From Paenibacillus campinasensis (GTDB taxonomy: Bacteria; Bacillota; Bacilli; Paenibacillales; Paenibacillaceae): a stretch of DNA of 62,065 nt. This document shows positions 35,806 to 45,100 of this stretch, one piece after another; positions within the stretch are counted from its first letter, which is position 1, and every line of letters begins with the position of its first letter. The notes beneath the pieces are model-generated. The model made no database searches. It was not told the DNA's origin and was given only the letters and a program-made list of their open reading frames with translations. Position numbers and translations under genes: made by a program. Where the stretch lies: positions 1 through 62,065 of the forward strand of contig NZ_NPBY01000031.1 of assembly GCF_002272015.1 (NCBI RefSeq), written 5' to 3'.

Positions 35806-36006
35806 GAGAAAAGACGGAATCGCCAAGTCATATAAGGCATGCGTCCGGCTGGTACACCAAGCTTTATGCCTTAGCAATAAGCAAGCCTTATGCTGCGGCT
35901 CACCCACAATGTCCCTTCTCGGTAGCCGGTCACCCCCGCGGCCATCTGGCAATCACCGGGCAGCATGGCCCACTTGGCCATGTCCAATCATCTTCGTGGG
36001 TATATG

Positions 36007-36029
36007 AAAAAACCCCTCTTGCGAGGGGT
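36007..36029 (-). terminator. Terminator of the SLC13 permease gene
   Basis: On the minus strand ACCCCTC-GCAA-GAGGGGT is a seven-base-pair stem followed by TTTTTC, about 70 bases after the stop. Confidence 0.8.
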
Positions 36030-36097
36030 CTACCGAAATATATAATGCCTGAAAATCACGACTAATCACAACTATTAACGCCTGGAAATCATGCCTT

Positions 36098-37939
36098 TTA
36101 AAACGGGAAAAACAACGGCAGCACCGTAATCATCACTACAGCGACGATCACCTGCAGCGGTAAGCCCACTTTGACAAAATCCATGAAGGCATAACGTCCT
36201 GCCGACATCACCAAGGCATTCGGCGGTGTGGAGAACGGAACCGCAAAGCACATGCTGGCTCCGATGGCCACCGCGAACAGGAACGCATACGGGCTGACCC
36301 CGAGCTCCACTGCGGAAGCCAGCGCGATCGGTGCCACAAGCACGGCACACGCCGTATTGCTGATGAAGAGCGTCAGCAGCGATGTTAGAGCATAGATTCC
36401 CGCGAGCATAACATGCGGGCCGAAGCTTCCCAGCATGTCCACAAGTCCATTGGATAACAGGCCGGCTGCCCCCGTCTTCTCAATCGCAATGGATACAGGA
36501 AGCATGCCGCCAATCAATACGATGCTTTCCCAGTTCATCGTTTTGTAGGCATCCTCCATGCTGCGAAGACAGCCGAACAGCACCATCAGGACGGCGCAGA
36601 TCATGACCGAGGCTACCGCCGGAATCACATCAATAATGAGCAGGCCGACCATGAGCAGCATAATGCCGGCGGCAATCGGCGCTTTATGGTCAAGCGTTAC
36701 CTTCCGCGCCTCCTCAGCAGGCTGTCCGACAACAACGACATCTGTCTCCTCGGCCAGCAGCGCGATATCCTTCCACGCTCCCTGGACCAGCATCGCATCT
36801 CCGTAACGCATCCGCTCATCCTTCAGATGATGCAGGATGACCTCGTCCTTGCGCCGGATCCCCAGTATGTTCAGCCGGAATTTCTCCCGAAATCCTGATT
36901 CGGCCACCCGCTTGTGAATGAGCGTTGAGGAGGGAGCAAGCAACACCTCTGCTATCCCGATATCCCCAGTGGTGAGCGCAGCTTCTGCAGCTTGATGGTC
37001 GAGAAGCATCAGCCCGCAATCCTCGGCCAGCACCTTTACATCTTCAAAGGCGCCATGAACATACAGAATATCCCCTTCCTGCAGCTCCGTCTCCGAAGTG
37101 GCCACTTCCTGCGGAATCGTCTTGAAGAACTGATTCTTCATGGACATCCTGCGCCGGACTTCGATGATATTCACATGATACCGTTCCGACAACCGCAGTT
37201 CCTTTAACCTTTTTGAGCATAGTGGCGAATCGGCATTCACCTGCACGCGATACAGATTCTGCCCCAGCCGATATTCCGCCGCAATCGCCTTCGTGGAGCG
37301 AGCCTCCGATCGCTGCGTCAGCCCATCCTCCTGCCTCGGCAGCCACCTGCGCAGAAACAGCATGCAGATGATCCCGACGGCAAGGGCGAGCAGACCGATC
37401 GGCGTGAAGGAGAAGAAGCGCAGCCCTTCGAATCCTCCGGCCACCAGCACATCCTGTATGACAAGATTGGGCGGTGTCCCGATCAAGGTGAGCGCTCCCC
37501 CCATGCTGCTGGCGAACGCAAGCGGCATCAGCAGCCGAGCCGGATTGACGCCGGCGCTCATCGCCATGCTGACCACAATAGGCATCATGACCGCAATCGT
37601 TCCCGTGTTGCTGATGAATGTGCCCATAAAGCCTGTCGCCAACATTATGACAATGAGCAGCCGGGTCTCGCTCGTCCCCGCCAGCTGGAGTAGCTTGCCG
37701 CTGATCAGCTTGGCGAGTCCAGTCTGAAAGATTCCCCCGCCGACCACGAACAGGCCGGCCATCATGATCACCACGGTGCTGGAGAAGCCCGACAGCGCCT
37801 CGGTTGGGGTTAAGATTCCGAACAGCATCAGCGCAATCAACGCGCCGATCGCCACCATGTCCGAGCGCACCTTGCCGGATATAAACAAGACCGATGCCAG
37901 CACCAGCACCGACAACGTAATGACAATATCGATATTCAA
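36098..37939 (-). CDS. SLC13-family permease with two RCK_C domains
   Basis: The 613-residue protein has the divalent-anion:sodium symporter layout: an N-terminal membrane block (about residues 5-195) with FISNTGTIAVMMPIV, a cytoplasmic insert with two TrkA/RCK C-terminal domains (about 215-300 and 305-385), and a C-terminal membrane block with LFISNTACAVLVAPIALA. The paired S-N-T motifs in the two halves are the substrate and cation sites of this family. Substrates include sulfate, citrate and dicarboxylates. Translation starts at TTG with GGGGAG nine bases upstream. It is a single-gene unit with its own terminator. Confidence 0.88.
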   Translation of the reverse strand: MNIDIVITLSVLVLASVLFISGKVRSDMVAIGALIALMLFGILTPTEALSGFSSTVVIMMAGLFVVGGGIFQTGLAKLISGKLLQLAGTSETRLLIVIMLATGFMGTFISNTGTIAVMMPIVVSMAMSAGVNPARLLMPLAFASSMGGALTLIGTPPNLVIQDVLVAGGFEGLRFFSFTPIGLLALAVGIICMLFLRRWLPRQEDGLTQRSEARSTKAIAAEYRLGQNLYRVQVNADSPLCSKRLKELRLSERYHVNIIEVRRRMSMKNQFFKTIPQEVATSETELQEGDILYVHGAFEDVKVLAEDCGLMLLDHQAAEAALTTGDIGIAEVLLAPSSTLIHKRVAESGFREKFRLNILGIRRKDEVILHHLKDERMRYGDAMLVQGAWKDIALLAEETDVVVVGQPAEEARKVTLDHKAPIAAGIMLLMVGLLIIDVIPAVASVMICAVLMVLFGCLRSMEDAYKTMNWESIVLIGGMLPVSIAIEKTGAAGLLSNGLVDMLGSFGPHVMLAGIYALTSLLTLFISNTACAVLVAPIALASAVELGVSPYAFLFAVAIGASMCFAVPFSTPPNALVMSAGRYAFMDFVKVGLPLQVIVAVVMITVLPLFFPF

Positions 37940-38067
37940 TGATGTCGGCTCCCCTTCTGTTTATGAGTCAGTTCTCATCTCTATCTCTAGTATCTACAAG
38001 CATTATAGCATTGTCGGGCTGGTGCCACTATGCGGGATGTCTCTCAAATCCAATCTATTCTAGCGAG

Positions 38068-39912
38068 CTAGAACCAACCTTTGAACAGATTGGCGAAGCG
38101 GTCCCAGAAGCCCGCCTTGGCCTCTTCCGGAGCCTCTGTCTCTTCAACCTCCGGAATCTTGATCCCTTCGGTCTTGAACACAAACTGAACCGTGTTGATC
38201 GTCGTATTCTTCGGCGATACATAGGAGACCGGCTCAAAGTCCGATTTGTCGAACTCGGCCATCATCCGGTCAGCCTCGTCCTTCATCTGATCCGGCAGAT
38301 CCTTCGTGGAAGCATAGAGCTCGTCGGTGCCGTCATGCAGCTTGCCTATGCCGTTCTCAAACTCAGCGGTGCCCTCGGACAGCGCGCCTAGGCCGCTGTG
38401 CATCTCTTCATAAGAACTGGACAGCTGGCTGATGCCCCCGGTGTACTCGACCAGTCCGGCATGAAACTCCTTATAATTCGTAGACAGGAGCTTGATTCCT
38501 TCCTGCAGCTGGACGAATGAAGCTGCGGCAGCATCTGCCTCGCCCTGCGAAGCGGCCAGCCCTTGGGACATCGCATCCAATTGATTGGCCATCTCGGCCA
38601 GGGAAGCGCGCACTTGTCCCAGCACGCCATCAACCGCATCAAGGCCTGCCTTCACTGCCGAGTAAGTCCCCTTCGCGGTCTGGGCGGCCGCATACGTCTC
38701 AACCAGCCGCTCGACAACCGCAGGGTCTGCCCCGCTGCCGTACAGCTGCTGAATGTCCGCTTCCGATATCGCCTGTTCCGGAATCGCCGCCATGGCCGAC
38801 TGCAAGGCGGTATGCGCCTTCGCATAATTCTCTTGCAAAGTACCGAGCCCCGTGGCGGTCTCTCTAAGCCCGCCGGCAATCTGGGAAAGCCCGGTCACAA
38901 GCTGATTCAGGTCCCCGAGACCGGATTCGTCCATCCCTCCGTCCAGGGATGCATGCAATGTATCGAGCGCTTGAGCGATGCTGCCGGACGCATTCACCAG
39001 CTCGGATGAGGAGTGATGAATCGTGGAAATGCCGTTCTTGTATTCCTCTGAGCCGCTGTGGAGTTCCTTCATGCCATCGTTTAATTCATGGACCCCGTTC
39101 AGCAACTCCCCGACGCCTTCATGCACTTCGCCGATGGCGTTCGTCAATGCGCCCATATCCTCCGTCATCCCATCCAGATCCGGCGCGTCGATCGACATGG
39201 AGGAAGGAATGGCGGTGATATCAATCCCGTCCAGCTCAAACCCGGCTGCATCCGCCTCGACAAGCAGATTCGCATGCTTCTCGGGCATGACGGTGAAGGT
39301 CACTTGCTGATTCTTCCCTGCGTTGGCTATGACACCGTCAGGTGCCTGGATACTGCGGAAAATCTTCGTATCGAGCGAGAGTGACACCTGCAGCAAGTAA
39401 TTCTGGAAAAATACCTCGTCCACTTCCTCGTTCGACGATGTCTCAATCTTAATTTGCACGTGGCCCTCTGCGCCGGCGAGATCCTCAGGGGCAATCTCCT
39501 TCCCGTCCAACAGATAAGACACGGAAATATTCCAAGGCAATGCCGCATCGTTCATATTCCCCTGATAATAGAACTTCCCCTTCGGTGCGGCCACTTCGAC
39601 CGCATCGCCTGTTTGCTCCAGGGGGGACATGTCAGTCAAATTTTTCAGGCTGGTGTACGTGCCGTAATCTGTAATTGTCCCCGCTTGTTCAACGTCCAGA
39701 ACGTTGACAACATATATTTCTTGCTTATCGCCGGTTGCCCCCAGCCTTGCATAAACCACTTCATCCTTGGCGGAGACAACCCCCGCCCCTTGCACTACCT
39801 CTTCACTGGATGTGCTGCTATTGCTGTTCTGTGAAGCTGTCACAAGAAAAGACGGAAGCAGTAGAATGACAGCAGCGAAGACTAGCAGAACCCTTTGTAT
39901 ACTCTTCATCAT
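38068..39912 (-). CDS. Secreted heptad-glycine (xxxLxxG) repeat protein, YhgE/Pip-like partner
   Basis: The 614-residue protein has an N-terminal signal or anchor (VLLVFAAVILLLPSFLVTA), a beta-rich region (about 40-225) and a long helical region (about 240-560) dense in the Leu-x-x-Gly heptads that define this family (LTNAIGEVHEGVGELLNGVHELNDG, spread over many repeats). Such proteins are secreted or membrane-exposed rods that occur with MMPL or ESX/YukE-type export systems. It overlaps the preceding MMPL gene (ATGA), so the two are translated together and probably act as one envelope complex. A sizeable acidic and aromatic tail (WDRFANLFKGWF) closes it. Confidence 0.82.
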   Translation of the reverse strand: MMKSIQRVLLVFAAVILLLPSFLVTASQNSNSSTSSEEVVQGAGVVSAKDEVVYARLGATGDKQEIYVVNVLDVEQAGTITDYGTYTSLKNLTDMSPLEQTGDAVEVAAPKGKFYYQGNMNDAALPWNISVSYLLDGKEIAPEDLAGAEGHVQIKIETSSNEEVDEVFFQNYLLQVSLSLDTKIFRSIQAPDGVIANAGKNQQVTFTVMPEKHANLLVEADAAGFELDGIDITAIPSSMSIDAPDLDGMTEDMGALTNAIGEVHEGVGELLNGVHELNDGMKELHSGSEEYKNGISTIHHSSSELVNASGSIAQALDTLHASLDGGMDESGLGDLNQLVTGLSQIAGGLRETATGLGTLQENYAKAHTALQSAMAAIPEQAISEADIQQLYGSGADPAVVERLVETYAAAQTAKGTYSAVKAGLDAVDGVLGQVRASLAEMANQLDAMSQGLAASQGEADAAAASFVQLQEGIKLLSTNYKEFHAGLVEYTGGISQLSSSYEEMHSGLGALSEGTAEFENGIGKLHDGTDELYASTKDLPDQMKDEADRMMAEFDKSDFEPVSYVSPKNTTINTVQFVFKTEGIKIPEVEETEAPEEAKAGFWDRFANLFKGWF

Positions 39913-41960
39913 CTTTTCTCCTTATAGAAATTTGCTTTCCAGGTCGTTGTGGCAATCAACTTATCAAACACTGCGAGACATGCCGGCAGGAAGAAAATAA
40001 CCATAATAAAGGCAAGCAGTGCGCCTCTTCCCAGCAGCAGTCCAATCGAGCCTACAATCGGGTTGGAGGAGGTGATCCACAATATGAACCCGACACTCGA
40101 CAGAATCGAAGCGGAAATCGCAATCGCAAATATTTTCTCATCCAGCGTCTTCTTGATCGCTTCGCGAACCGTCAGCTCCTGCCGGTGCTCCCGGTACGCA
40201 TCCATAAGCAGAATCGCATAGTCTACGGTTGCCGCCAGCTGAATGATGCTAATCAGCAGATACCCTACGTACACCAGCGTTGTATCCGAGAAGTACGGAA
40301 CCGACAGATTGATCCACACAGCTGACTGAATCGTTAACAGCAGAATCACTGGAATGGAGATCGATTTGAAAGTGATCAGCAGCACCAAGGCAATCGTCAG
40401 AAGAGTTAACAGATTGACCTGCCGATTATCCTCCAGCACCGTATTTCTGATATCGTACAAGGTCACGCTTTCCCCGACCAGATGTACATCCTCGGAATAA
40501 TAAGAAGCCGCCGTTTCCTGCACCTTCTCAATCAAGCCGAAGGCCTCCTCGCCCTCATTCTTCGTATCGGTCTGGAGGATGATCCGGCTGTAATGCTCGG
40601 AATAAAACTGCTCCGTGATCGAAGCGTCCAGATACTCTGGAGGAATCGCGGCACTGACGGTGTTGACGTATGCCAGCACGCTCGTGACATGCTGAATGCC
40701 CTCCAGATCCCGCACCAGCTCCTCTTCCTTGGCAACATCCCCCTTAGGAACCAGCAGCACCATCGGTGTGCTTTCCCCGAAATGAGCCTTGATCTGGGCT
40801 ATATCCTTGCCCGCTCTTGTCGTTTCGGGCTGATCGCCAATGCCATAAGTGAACGTGGTCTGCGCCTGTGCGAGAAATGCCGGCACCACCAGCAGAAGAA
40901 CGACAAGCAGGCTGCCAACCCTGACCTTCACCACGGCTTTGCCTACATTTTTAATGGCTGGAATGAACGGTTTGTGCTGGGTCTTGTCAATCCATTTGTA
41001 GAAGAGCAGCGTCAATGCAGGCAGGAACACCATGACGCTAATGAAGCTGAGCAGAATTCCTTTGACCAGATTAATGCCCAGGTCCGAACCGATTTCAAAC
41101 TTCATGAACGACAGTGCAATGAACCCGAAGAAGGTCGTCGATGCACTGGCCGCAATCGCCGAGAAGGAGCTTTTCATCGCGAGCCGCATCGCTTCCTGCG
41201 GATCCGCTACCTTCTTCCGGTAGTCAGAGAAGCTGTGCAGCAGGAAGATCGCATAATCGAGCGACACCGCCAGCTGCAGTATCGGGGCGACCGACTGGGT
41301 GATAAACGAGACTTCCCCCAGGAACAGGTTCGTGCCCATATTAATGAGAATCGAGACACCTATTGCCGTTAAAAAGAGCAGCGGTTCCACCCATGATGTG
41401 GTGGAGATCACCAGAATGATGATAATGATCGGAACGAGCAGCGCGGCTGCGAACAGCGATTCCGAACCTGCCATCTTCTGCTGTGTGGCCGTGTTCACCG
41501 ATTCCCCTGCCATGGCGTTATCCTCGCCGATCAGGCTGTATATGGCGTCGGTAACCGCCACTTCATCCCCATCCCGGATGCTGAACATATACAAGGCTGT
41601 TCCGTCCCTGTAATACGTTCTTACTGTCTCTTCATCCGCCATTTCAATCGGCGTCTTCAGATCGAACGCATCATCAAGCCAGGTTACATCCGATACGCCG
41701 TCGATCGCCGCAAGCTCCTCCTTGAACGCAAGCGCCTCTTGGAGCGTGACATCATGGATCATCACACGATTGGAAGGAACACTCCCTTCGAATTCCTTCT
41801 CCATCGTGTCCATCGCAGCTGTGGACGGAGCACCTTCGGGCAAATAGTCCTTCATATCGTAATTGACCGATACCCCGAACTGTGCGAAGATGCAGATCAC
41901 CGTAAGTATAGCGAATACGATCGCAACGGCTTTTTTATACTTGAGAATTCTTGCTGCCAT
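39909..41960 (-). CDS. MMPL-family RND-type transporter
   Basis: The protein of about 683 residues has two similar halves, each with one membrane helix, an extracytoplasmic domain and a block of five helices, as in MMPL/RND transporters driven by proton flow. The helix-4-like segment LAVSLDYAIFLLHSFSDYRKK of the first half and LAATVDYAILLMDAYREHRQEL of the second carry the charged Asp-Tyr pair that relays protons. MMPL proteins export lipids, siderophores or drugs. I prefer the ATG at 41960, which matches the usual start MAARILKYKKAV; an ATG at 41990 is possible and neither has an ideal binding site. The gene is divergent from a TetR gene that probably represses it. Confidence 0.88.
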   Translation of the reverse strand: MAARILKYKKAVAIVFAILTVICIFAQFGVSVNYDMKDYLPEGAPSTAAMDTMEKEFEGSVPSNRVMIHDVTLQEALAFKEELAAIDGVSDVTWLDDAFDLKTPIEMADEETVRTYYRDGTALYMFSIRDGDEVAVTDAIYSLIGEDNAMAGESVNTATQQKMAGSESLFAAALLVPIIIIILVISTTSWVEPLLFLTAIGVSILINMGTNLFLGEVSFITQSVAPILQLAVSLDYAIFLLHSFSDYRKKVADPQEAMRLAMKSSFSAIAASASTTFFGFIALSFMKFEIGSDLGINLVKGILLSFISVMVFLPALTLLFYKWIDKTQHKPFIPAIKNVGKAVVKVRVGSLLVVLLLVVPAFLAQAQTTFTYGIGDQPETTRAGKDIAQIKAHFGESTPMVLLVPKGDVAKEEELVRDLEGIQHVTSVLAYVNTVSAAIPPEYLDASITEQFYSEHYSRIILQTDTKNEGEEAFGLIEKVQETAASYYSEDVHLVGESVTLYDIRNTVLEDNRQVNLLTLLTIALVLLITFKSISIPVILLLTIQSAVWINLSVPYFSDTTLVYVGYLLISIIQLAATVDYAILLMDAYREHRQELTVREAIKKTLDEKIFAIAISASILSSVGFILWITSSNPIVGSIGLLLGRGALLAFIMVIFFLPACLAVFDKLIATTTWKANFYKEKR

Positions 41961-42009
41961 ACTTATTCTAATGCACCCTCTCTTGCCCATTATTCATCTA
42001 CACGCTATC

Positions 42010-42056
42010 ATTATATCGACACGGTGTTGCTTACTCAACATACAGTTCATTAGAAT
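42010..42056. promoter_or_regulatory. Divergent promoters sharing one palindrome
   Basis: The minus promoter for the MMPL operon has TTGAGT (42033-42038) and TATAAT (42010-42015), 17 apart. The plus promoter for the TetR gene has TTGCTT (42027-42032) and TAGAAT (42051-42056), 18 apart. TGTTG-N6-CAACA at 42025-42040 covers both -35 boxes, so one bound TetR dimer could silence both directions. Confidence 0.7.
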
Positions 42057-42115
42057 CCGTAAGTTACCCGACACAATCGGGAATTATGTTGGATAAACGG
42101 AAGAAGGAGCTCGAT

Positions 42116-42679
42116 ATGGCTGCATTAGACCGGCGTAAAAAATACACACGGATGGTGCTTAGAGACAGCTTGATCCAGCTATTGAAGGAAAGACCACTAT
42201 CCTCCATTACCGTGAAGGACATTTGCGAACTGGCCGATATCAACCGTTCTACCTTTTATGCTCATTATGCCGATCAATATGATCTGCTGGAGCAAATTGA
42301 GGAAGAAATTATAAAGGATTTGGCCGGATATCTGAACCAGTTCCAGTATGAGAATGAACAGGATGCCCTTCCCGTGCTTGAAAACTTGTTGGAGTACTTT
42401 GCTTCCAAGCGAGACACCTGCCAAACGCTGCTTAACGAGAGAATGGATTCTTCCTTCCAGCTAAAGGTCATGACGTTTGCCCATCAATACTTTATGGAGC
42501 ACTGGTCTGCCGTGAAGCATCTTGACGAGGATCTGTCCGAATACATGAGCACATTCGTTATTAGCGGATGCATCCATGTGATGAAGGCTTGGCTCAGCAA
42601 TGACATGGACAAGTCCCCGCGGGAAATCGCGGAAATTCTGTATCATCTGATTAATAAAGGGCTGTTCGGAAAGGAATGA
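42116..42679 (+). CDS. TetR/AcrR-family regulator of the MMPL operon
   Basis: The 187-residue protein has an N-terminal TetR helix-turn-helix (about residues 8-55; ITVKDICELADINRSTFYAHYADQYDLLEQ) and a C-terminal domain of the Firmicute TetR type. I choose the ATG at 42116, six bases after AAGGAG; an ATG at 42086 precedes that site. It is divergent from the MMPL/heptad-repeat pair and shares an operator-like palindrome with it, so local repression is the likely role. Confidence 0.88.
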   Translation: MAALDRRKKYTRMVLRDSLIQLLKERPLSSITVKDICELADINRSTFYAHYADQYDLLEQIEEEIIKDLAGYLNQFQYENEQDALPVLENLLEYFASKRDTCQTLLNERMDSSFQLKVMTFAHQYFMEHWSAVKHLDEDLSEYMSTFVISGCIHVMKAWLSNDMDKSPREIAEILYHLINKGLFGKE

Positions 42680-42727
42680 TGCGAGCCTAATCCGAATCTC
42701 CCCAACTTGGCATATACAGATAGCCCC

Positions 42728-42755
42728 AAAAAAAGCCCAGCCTCACGGCTGGGCT
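42728..42755. terminator. Bidirectional terminator between tetR and SDR genes
   Basis: AGCCCAGCC-TCAC-GGCTGGGCT is a nine-base-pair stem. The minus strand has a seven-T run immediately after it, fitting the SDR/Atu4866 operon. Confidence 0.85.
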
Positions 42756-42825
42756 TCGTCTACGCTGGCATATGCGGCAGACAGTACGCATTTCCCGCCG
42801 CTTAGGCAGCGGACAGCTTAAGGCG

Positions 42826-43563
42826 TTATGCCCGCTGCGCGGCAGGCCGCACAACAAGTTCATTCACATCCACATCCGCGGGCTGTTCAATCGCATAGGC
42901 GATCGCACCTGCGATGGCTGAGGCCGGGATCGCATGTCGGCGGTACTCCTTCATCAGCGCGGCAGCTCCCGCATCCGATATACTGTCCGCCAGCTCGGAC
43001 TCCGTAACACCAGGCGACACAAGCGTCACGCGAATGCCCGGACCGGCTTCGAGGCGAAGCCCCTCGGTGATCGCACGCACCGCGTACTTCGTTGCACAAT
43101 AAACCGCCGCGGTCGGCGATACCTCATATGCGCCAATGGAAGCGATGTTCACGATCTGGCCGGTTCCTTGAGCCTTCATAACAGGCAGCACTGCGGCTAT
43201 ACCGTGAAGGACTCCACGAATGTTCACGTCGATCATGCGGTTCCACTCATCAATTTTCAACGCTTCTAGCGGAGACAATGGCATCACTCCCGCGTTGTTC
43301 ACAAGCACATCGACCCGCCCATACTGCTTACGGGCCAGCGCGACGATGGCCTCCATCTGCTTGGGATCGGTCACATCAAGCGCCTGATGCACCGCCGAGC
43401 CGCCGTCCGCCTCAATAGCGGATACCAGCGCCTTCAGTCGCTCTGTCCGCCGAGCCCCCAGCACGACATGGGCACCGCGGCTGGCGAGCAGACGCGCGGT
43501 CGCTTCCCCAATTCCGCTGCTCGCCCCTGTAATGATGATCACTTTATCCTTTATAGGCAACAT
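42826..43563 (-). CDS. Short-chain dehydrogenase/reductase
   Basis: The 245-residue enzyme is a classical SDR: the nucleotide-binding loop IITGASSGIGEATARLL (residues 9-25), LVNNAGV (about 85-91), Ser in VNIASIG, and the catalytic YCATK (about 151-155). It probably reduces a carbonyl with NADPH; the substrate is unknown. I choose the ATG at 43563 with GAGGAGG nine bases upstream; the longer frame to 43677 runs into the Atu4866 gene. It follows that gene by four bases, and a divergent AraC gene lies beyond, so the three genes form a regulated set. Confidence 0.92.
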   Translation of the reverse strand: MLPIKDKVIIITGASSGIGEATARLLASRGAHVVLGARRTERLKALVSAIEADGGSAVHQALDVTDPKQMEAIVALARKQYGRVDVLVNNAGVMPLSPLEALKIDEWNRMIDVNIRGVLHGIAAVLPVMKAQGTGQIVNIASIGAYEVSPTAAVYCATKYAVRAITEGLRLEAGPGIRVTLVSPGVTESELADSISDAGAAALMKEYRRHAIPASAIAGAIAYAIEQPADVDVNELVVRPAAQRA

Positions 43564-43567
43564 GGTC

Positions 43568-43849
43568 TTATGCCTCCTCATTCTCATGTCGTTCTTCGCG
43601 ATAGAGCACCATGCCGGCGTGATACAGAACACCCTCCCGAAAATCCCCGTCGGCCGTAAAGCCCGTATCATCCACATACTCGATATGGTCCCCGTCTATC
43701 GTGTAGCGGCCCTGATAAGCGCTTTGGCGGGTGCCGCGCGCTTCGTCATAGCGTCCGTTCGGCAGCAATTCATGCCGTATGAATCCGTCTCTAGTGACCC
43801 ACATGCCGACATACGGATGCGGGTACGGATGATGATCGTGATTGCCCAT
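43568..43849 (-). CDS. Atu4866-domain small protein
   Basis: The 93-residue protein matches the Atu4866 family of small beta-barrel-like proteins, with VGMWVTRDGFIRHELLPNGRYDEARG (about residues 14-39) and TIDGDHIEYVDDTGFTADGDF (about 50-70). It probably binds a ligand, but function is not known. The family is often encoded beside an SDR and an AraC regulator, as here. I choose the ATG at 43849, preceded by GGGAGAGGGAAG. Confidence 0.82.
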   Translation of the reverse strand: MGNHDHHPYPHPYVGMWVTRDGFIRHELLPNGRYDEARGTRQSAYQGRYTIDGDHIEYVDDTGFTADGDFREGVLYHAGMVLYREERHENEEA

Positions 43850-43938
43850 TCTTCCCTCTCCCTTCACCTCATACATCACTTACACACTCATTATGACGCC
43901 TGCAGGAAGGCCAGCGGTAGCCGGATATTACACCCCGT

Positions 43939-43967
43939 TTGCCTAATCTTCCGGAAATTCATACAAT
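43939..43967 (+). promoter_or_regulatory. Sigma-A promoter of the AraC gene
   Basis: TTGCCT (43939-43944) and TACAAT (43962-43967) are 17 bases apart and 34 bases upstream of the start codon. Confidence 0.65.
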
Positions 43968-44001
43968 GGTAGGAGTAGACTAACAGGAACGGAGGGCATG
44001 A

Positions 44002-44904
44002 ATGATGGTTGATAAACTGCCGGGCCCAAGTGCGGAGCTCGTTGAAGCGATGAAGCGATACGCAGCTGCCGACGGCACCCATGAAACCACAATCCCGTCG
44101 TTGCGGATCATCCGGTCTTCGCAGGTGTCGGAGCCTGTGCACTCTGTATACGAACCATCGCTCTGCATCGTAGCCCAGGGCGCCAAGATCGCGATGCTGG
44201 GGGAGGAGAGCTACCGCTACGACCCGTCCAGTTATTTGACGGCTTCAGTTCATCTGCCGATTGTCGGACAAGTGATTGAGGCCTCCCCGGAAGCCCCTTA
44301 TCTATGCCTCCAACTACAGCTGGATCGTCGCGGATTACTGGATGTCATCCAAACGGCTGGATTATCGGCGCCCGCCGAACCCGGGGCCCGGCGTGGCCTG
44401 GTCATCAGCCGGATGAACGATGGGCTGAACGACGCGGTTATAAGGCTTGTCCGGTTGCTCGATGCCCCGCAGGATATCCCGGTTCTTGCCCCGATGATCA
44501 TCCGCGAGATCATCTACCGCATCCTTCAGAGCGACCAAGGCGGCAGCATGAGGCAGTTTGCTCTTATCGGCAGTCATGCTCAGCGCATCGCGAGCGTTCT
44601 CGAACAGCTTAACCGAAACTTCGCGAAGCGGCTATGCATCGACGACCTGGCTGCAGAAGCGGCCATGAGCAAGTCGTCGTTCTATGAAGTTTTCAACGAA
44701 GTGACAGGCATGAGCCCGCTCCGATACCAGAAACAGCTGCGCCTGCAAGAGGCGCGCCGCCTGCTTCTCTCTTCCTCGATGGACGCTTCTGATGCTGCCT
44801 TCGAAGTCGGGTATGAAAGCCCCTCCCAATTCAGCCGCGAGTATGCCCGCATGTACGGCCAGCCGCCAATTCGGGACATTCGCCGCTTGCGGGATTCCCT
44901 TTAG
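44002..44904 (+). CDS. AraC-family regulator with AraC_N domain
   Basis: The 300-residue protein has an N-terminal AraC_N ligand-binding barrel (about residues 25-180; PSLCIVAQGAK, YDPSSYLTASVHLPI) and a C-terminal pair of helix-turn-helix motifs (about 200-298; LCIDDLAAEAAMSKSSFYEVFNEVTGMSPLRYQKQLR and DAAFEVGYESPSQFSREYARMYG). It is divergent from the Atu4866-SDR operon, the standard layout for a regulator and its target. The effector is unknown. GGAGGGC lies just upstream of two close ATG codons. Confidence 0.92.
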   Translation: MMVDKLPGPSAELVEAMKRYAAADGTHETTIPSLRIIRSSQVSEPVHSVYEPSLCIVAQGAKIAMLGEESYRYDPSSYLTASVHLPIVGQVIEASPEAPYLCLQLQLDRRGLLDVIQTAGLSAPAEPGARRGLVISRMNDGLNDAVIRLVRLLDAPQDIPVLAPMIIREIIYRILQSDQGGSMRQFALIGSHAQRIASVLEQLNRNFAKRLCIDDLAAEAAMSKSSFYEVFNEVTGMSPLRYQKQLRLQEARRLLLSSSMDASDAAFEVGYESPSQFSREYARMYGQPPIRDIRRLRDSL

Positions 44905-45024
44905 ACCGGCCTCTATCTACGTGATAAGGACTACCACCAGAACATGTCGCATCAGCTACAAGAGAGGTTCCGCTTATGGTTATAGTTGAAATACGACTAT
45001 ATATGTAACAATCTATGAAACTCC

Positions 45025-45053
45025 TTAACAAACTATCATATTTAGAATATACT
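45025..45053 (+). promoter_or_regulatory. Sigma-A promoter of the secreted PPC-like protein gene
   Basis: TTAACA (45025-45030) and TATACT (45048-45053) are 17 bases apart and lie 47 bases upstream of the ATG, in a markedly AT-rich stretch. Confidence 0.7.
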
Positions 45054-45100
45054 GGAATTGTATTTAAAATATTCTAGATGGTTGAAAGGAGTTCTAATTG

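Noticed and set aside
40482..41372. Plus-strand open frame opposite the MMPL gene
   Set aside because: Antisense shadow with Arg/Gln/His-rich composition and no start signal.
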